Source: Tubiluchus corallicola
Lineage: Eukaryota > Priapulida > Priapulimorpha > Priapulimorphida > Tubiluchidae
Reading direction: 5' to 3'
DNA length: 60,000 bases
Assembly: GCA_030141605.1 (NCBI GenBank)
Contig: JAQGDQ010000056.1
Location: forward strand, 374,001 to 434,000
Shown here: positions 56,385 to 60,000 of the stretch, one piece after another
How positions within the stretch are numbered: the stretch's first letter is position 1
How the letters are laid out: every line of letters begins with the position of its first letter
Notes under the pieces: model-generated
What the model was told of the DNA's origin: nothing
Database searches by the model: none
What the model saw: the letters and a program-made list of their open reading frames with translations, nothing else
Position numbers and translations under genes: made by a program

Positions 56385-59300
56385 CTTCGTTTGACTAAGT
56401 ATGTGCAAATAGAGAAATTTTTCCAGAAAGTGAATTTTAAGTAATTATAAATTAAAAATGGCATCGCTTAGCAAATCATGCATAATTTGAGTGTTATTTG
56501 TTTTCGATTTTGTACTTTTTTCTGCATGCATGTACTCATTACTGAGCCATTTTAGTCTTAGCCAACTTTCACACGGTCTTGCACTGAAACGAACTTCGAC
56601 CGACTTTCTGCTCGCTGGGGCAGGGTGCGTACTAAATATGGTGAAAAAACACAGGGTTCTCTGTGCATATTAATTAGTAGCCAACTTTAAAGGAAAGGCA
56701 ACACTTTCTGGGCAGTTAGCGTTATTTAAATGTTTGTGAAAAATGTTAAGATTTAGGAATAAAAGTGTGACAAGTGTTTTATGTAGTTAGTAAAATCACT
56801 AAAGTTACGATCATTTCACGCTTGGGCGTTCCCATTTTGAGCACCCTTTCTTTGGCCATTTGTCATTCGTGGACTGAAGAAAAGCAGTACACTGTCAATT
56901 TTCGTCCAAACTTTAGTAAGTTTTCACATACAGTTAGATAGCTAATTTTGCGATATTTCTGCATGAGCATTGGGCAAGCTGCAGACGTTTGAATTAGTTT
57001 TAGCAGTGCGCGCTTACGGAAAGCTATGATGCGCTTACGAAAAATCACAAAGTCTACCAGTTACATCATAATTTTTTAGTGAATGGCTGATACTACCGCG
57101 CCTGAAAATTTCTATACAGCAGTAGTATAAATTGACCTTATGTTTCATAGAGTTTTTTGCAAATTTTCGTGTTGTATTTTTCTAAGTTTATGTGACGACA
57201 GCAACATAAACCCAATATGCTAATTAACTTGTCATTTCCTTTTAAGTACTTACGTGGCCGCCAAAAACTGCGCAAGGGACTGTTGAGGGTGATATTTCTG
57301 GAACGCTTTATTTATGAGCGTATTTTATTAGTTTGCTGCACATTATCTGACAATTTTTTCAAGTGGTCACCTTGGGTCAAAAGGGGCCAATTTCTGATTA
57401 TTCTAGCATCTGGATTTTTAAATATGTGAGCTATGTTATTATTATATGTATTAATACTATAATCAATTTATCAATTTATAATCAATTTCTTATTAAAAAT
57501 GTAAGGTATATACAGCATGTGTACAACACGCACCGATAATGGATACATAAAAATCTCATTACATAGCTTCACAACAATCCTAGTATTTAACCTATTGTAA
57601 AATTCACATTGCACTAAGCATTGTATGTTTTGTCTGAATTGATGGCCTTTGGGAACCCTTTCCATAATGCCCTAACAGTATGACTCTCAGCTTTTGAGAA
57701 TATGAATATCAGTATTAGTTGGTGTCTCATTTCAGCGGACCCTTAATAGTTAGCTAGATTCTAGTCTTGCTACATTCCACGACATTAGTAAGTCCCACAT
57801 TATACTGGGCATGAGCTTTTAAGGCATATGGATTAACAGCAGCACGAGCAGCAGTCGCAGCCACAATGATATCAAAATGACCACACAGCAACAGGGATAC
57901 AACTAATAACAATTTGTTAATTTAACAACACTACCAATCAACCAAAACAATAGCCACTTGTCTATACCTTCAGAGACAATTAGCAACAGCAGTAACGATC
58001 TCAACGACGTCACCAAGTATAAGAACTGCAACTGCCTGCAAATGGGAAAGTAAGAGATCTGCTGGTCACGTATAATTTTGGTCATATTGCTGTTAATGTC
58101 AATGACTTATTTTCTTAATTGTGTAAACGCACTCCTAAAATTAGACATGGGTAACTTGACTGCTAGGTAAATTACAGATAATGTTCCTAGGGGTGCGCTA
58201 CGTGTCTCTGGATGAACATGATGATGATTATTGATTGTCTGGTTTTATTATCATCATTAGTATCAGCATCTTAGCCTAACTTAGTGTGACGGCTGTGATC
58301 ACTTTACAGTGTTTCATTAGGATTTAGATCACGTGAGAGACTGGTATTGCTTTTGTGTGTTCTTGGGTTTGCTTTCCTTAAGTCAACACATTGATGGCAG
58401 ACTTTCTTGAAATTAGACGCTGCAGGCTGAATGATGCTGGGAAAACAAGCCGGCTGGCTTCTGGCAGGGCAAAATAAAGAGGTGGCTTTTCAATGAATCT
58501 TTGAAGTGTGATGAAGATTAAAGCAGCTACTAACTACATGTAGTAGATTTTGCACAGTTATTGACGCACTTAGGGTTTTATACTTTTTGTTACCTGAAGT
58601 TTTGCATAGCACACCTATCAGACAAGTTGCTGAACAAGAATACCTGAGTAATTCTTGTGTAACTATAGATGGTCTTTTTATTCTTATGGGAAAGATGTAC
58701 CCTTACGTGTATTTGGCGTTTTTCTGACCTTTCTCAGGATGTCTAGAAAACAAATTACTGTAGTGTCACTAACTTTTTGACAGGGTAGCGTTTTTAGCGT
58801 GCGATATAGAGTATATGCCTATATTTCTGATGTCAAGACTCAAAATAACGCAAGTCCAAGACCACAAATTGTCTAAAAATATCTACATAAAACGTATGAA
58901 CTTTGTGCAGTCCAGTAGTAACATAGTAGCATCGAAAAGGAACAGAATAAGATGCGTGATGTTAAATGTACAGAATAAATAAAATTTGAAATTCCTCAGC
59001 TTCCGTTTTCGTTTGCTAATAGAGCACTCAAACTTTCGGTAAACTACTAAACTTCTAGTAACTTAAGCCTTCATAGATTTATCTGCAGTTTCCAGCTTTA
59101 TTTATTTTACGTAATCCGACTAAATCTGGGGATATTGTTTCAGCAGACCTAATTAATTCGAATCTAAGCTAAAATCGATATTAATTTCAAAGCCGCTTGA
59201 TTTTTCTTTTATTGTGATTATTGAACGAATTTATTCAGGTAATACGTGCGTGGGAGTGCATTAAAATGGGGAAGCATTATAGCTAACTTTTAAATATCCG

Positions 59301-60000
59301 GTCGTGCAGATATTACTATTTAGCAAATCGCCAGCAGAGAAGCCAGGAAGGAAGCAACCTTATAACCTCGTTGTTTCCTGCTGGTCTTCATTTCTGAAGT
59401 GTACAAGAAAGTCTAGTTGAACCAGCGTGTTCGTCACGAGCGTGTCCACTACTAGTGACAAAGCCCTTTGTTTGTTTTTGATTTAGCACACCATCGCGAC
59501 CCTAATTCTGAGCGAGCTATAGGGAATTCTCAACGGGCTACATAATTCATAGCATGCATTTCCGTTATTAGTTTACTTGGGGCGCATTCAAATGCATTTG
59601 GATTAAGGGGTGACGGATACCACGAAAGACAAAGACAACTTTTATTTACTGTCGCTCGTTTAACAGCCAATATTACTATTAACGGCTATTTACTAGTATT
59701 TAACGACTTACACTGACAAAGATACAGTTAAGGAGCCAACACGTAAACAACGAAAAGCATGTAGGGTATTTCCCTGGTGTTTTCAGCCGCTAGGATTCGA
59801 ACTCAAGACTGAGAGGCTGCAGTACGAGACTGCGTGGTTGCGAAACGTGCAGTTCTTTGTTAAGCGAAAAACAAAGAAATAATTGCGTGATTTGTCATAT
59901 AGATTACCACTACCACCGGATAACCGTACGTGCCGAATCATCATGTATTGCGCGTGCGAATGCGTCTGTCCATGCTTTATAATGCGTTATGTGTGCCCTA
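56385..60000. other. Downstream region, no gene recognised
   Basis: AT-rich. Short ORFs on both strands have no recognisable motifs. 59790-59860 on the minus strand has a B-box-like GAGTTCGAATCC with a partial hairpin but no good tRNA fold, possibly a SINE fragment. Confidence 0.5.

Noticed and set aside
59790-59860. Possible tRNA gene on the minus strand (GAGTTCGAATCC B box)
   Set aside because: The anticodon loop lacks U33, the T stem and acceptor do not pair well and there is no A box. At best a SINE fragment.

Overview
The window is nuclear DNA from an invertebrate animal. It is AT-rich, with spliced genes, multi-kilobase introns, many microsatellites and MITE-like elements, and a nuclear receptor (ERR) found in animals but not in fungi or plants. 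The phylum cannot be fixed from the sequence. The ERR ligand-binding domain is quite divergent from the vertebrate and fly proteins, so a fast-evolving lineage is possible.

Layout. (1) About 3.7-25.5 kb, plus strand: an estrogen-related-receptor gene. Seven exons are well supported (9185-9469, 14273-14389, 18963-19061, 20077-20241, 21034-21176, 22287-22413, 25195-25487), with every splice phase compatible. An eighth upstream exon at 3745-3852 is phase-compatible. The start codon was not found and may lie outside the window. (2) 25.5-34.9 kb: mostly non-coding, with a complete tRNA-Gln(CUG) gene on the minus strand at 28751-28822 and several repeats. (3) 34.95-37.83 kb, plus strand: a promoter with TATA box, a short 5' UTR exon, a 1.5-kb intron and a single coding exon for a secreted glycine-rich repeat protein of 310 residues. 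(4) 37.8-42.3 kb, minus strand: EMC6 (ER membrane protein complex subunit 6), reconstructed from four small exons that are nearly all missed by ORF length alone. It converges with the glycine-rich gene. (5) 42.6-50.7 kb: a cluster of transposable-element remnants. It holds a hAT-like element, a degenerate non-LTR retrotransposon RNase H domain, two MITEs, a hairpin element and a tRNA-like element. (6) 51.9-56.4 kb, plus strand: a dipeptidyl peptidase 8/9 gene whose conserved region is one 2.5-kb exon, probably preceded by a small coding exon at 51937-51984. (7) 56.4-60 kb: no gene recognised.

The genes are unrelated housekeeping or regulatory genes: transcription control of metabolism, ER membrane-protein insertion, and cytosolic proline-specific proteolysis. 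There is also one probably lineage-specific structural secreted protein. They do not form a functional cluster. The most unusual structures are a foldback-like element in the first visible ERR intron (arrays of a 16-bp unit in inverted orientation flanking a GTT-rich core), a 5-copy 310-bp satellite in another ERR intron, and the intron-free DPP8/9 coding exon among otherwise intron-rich genes.
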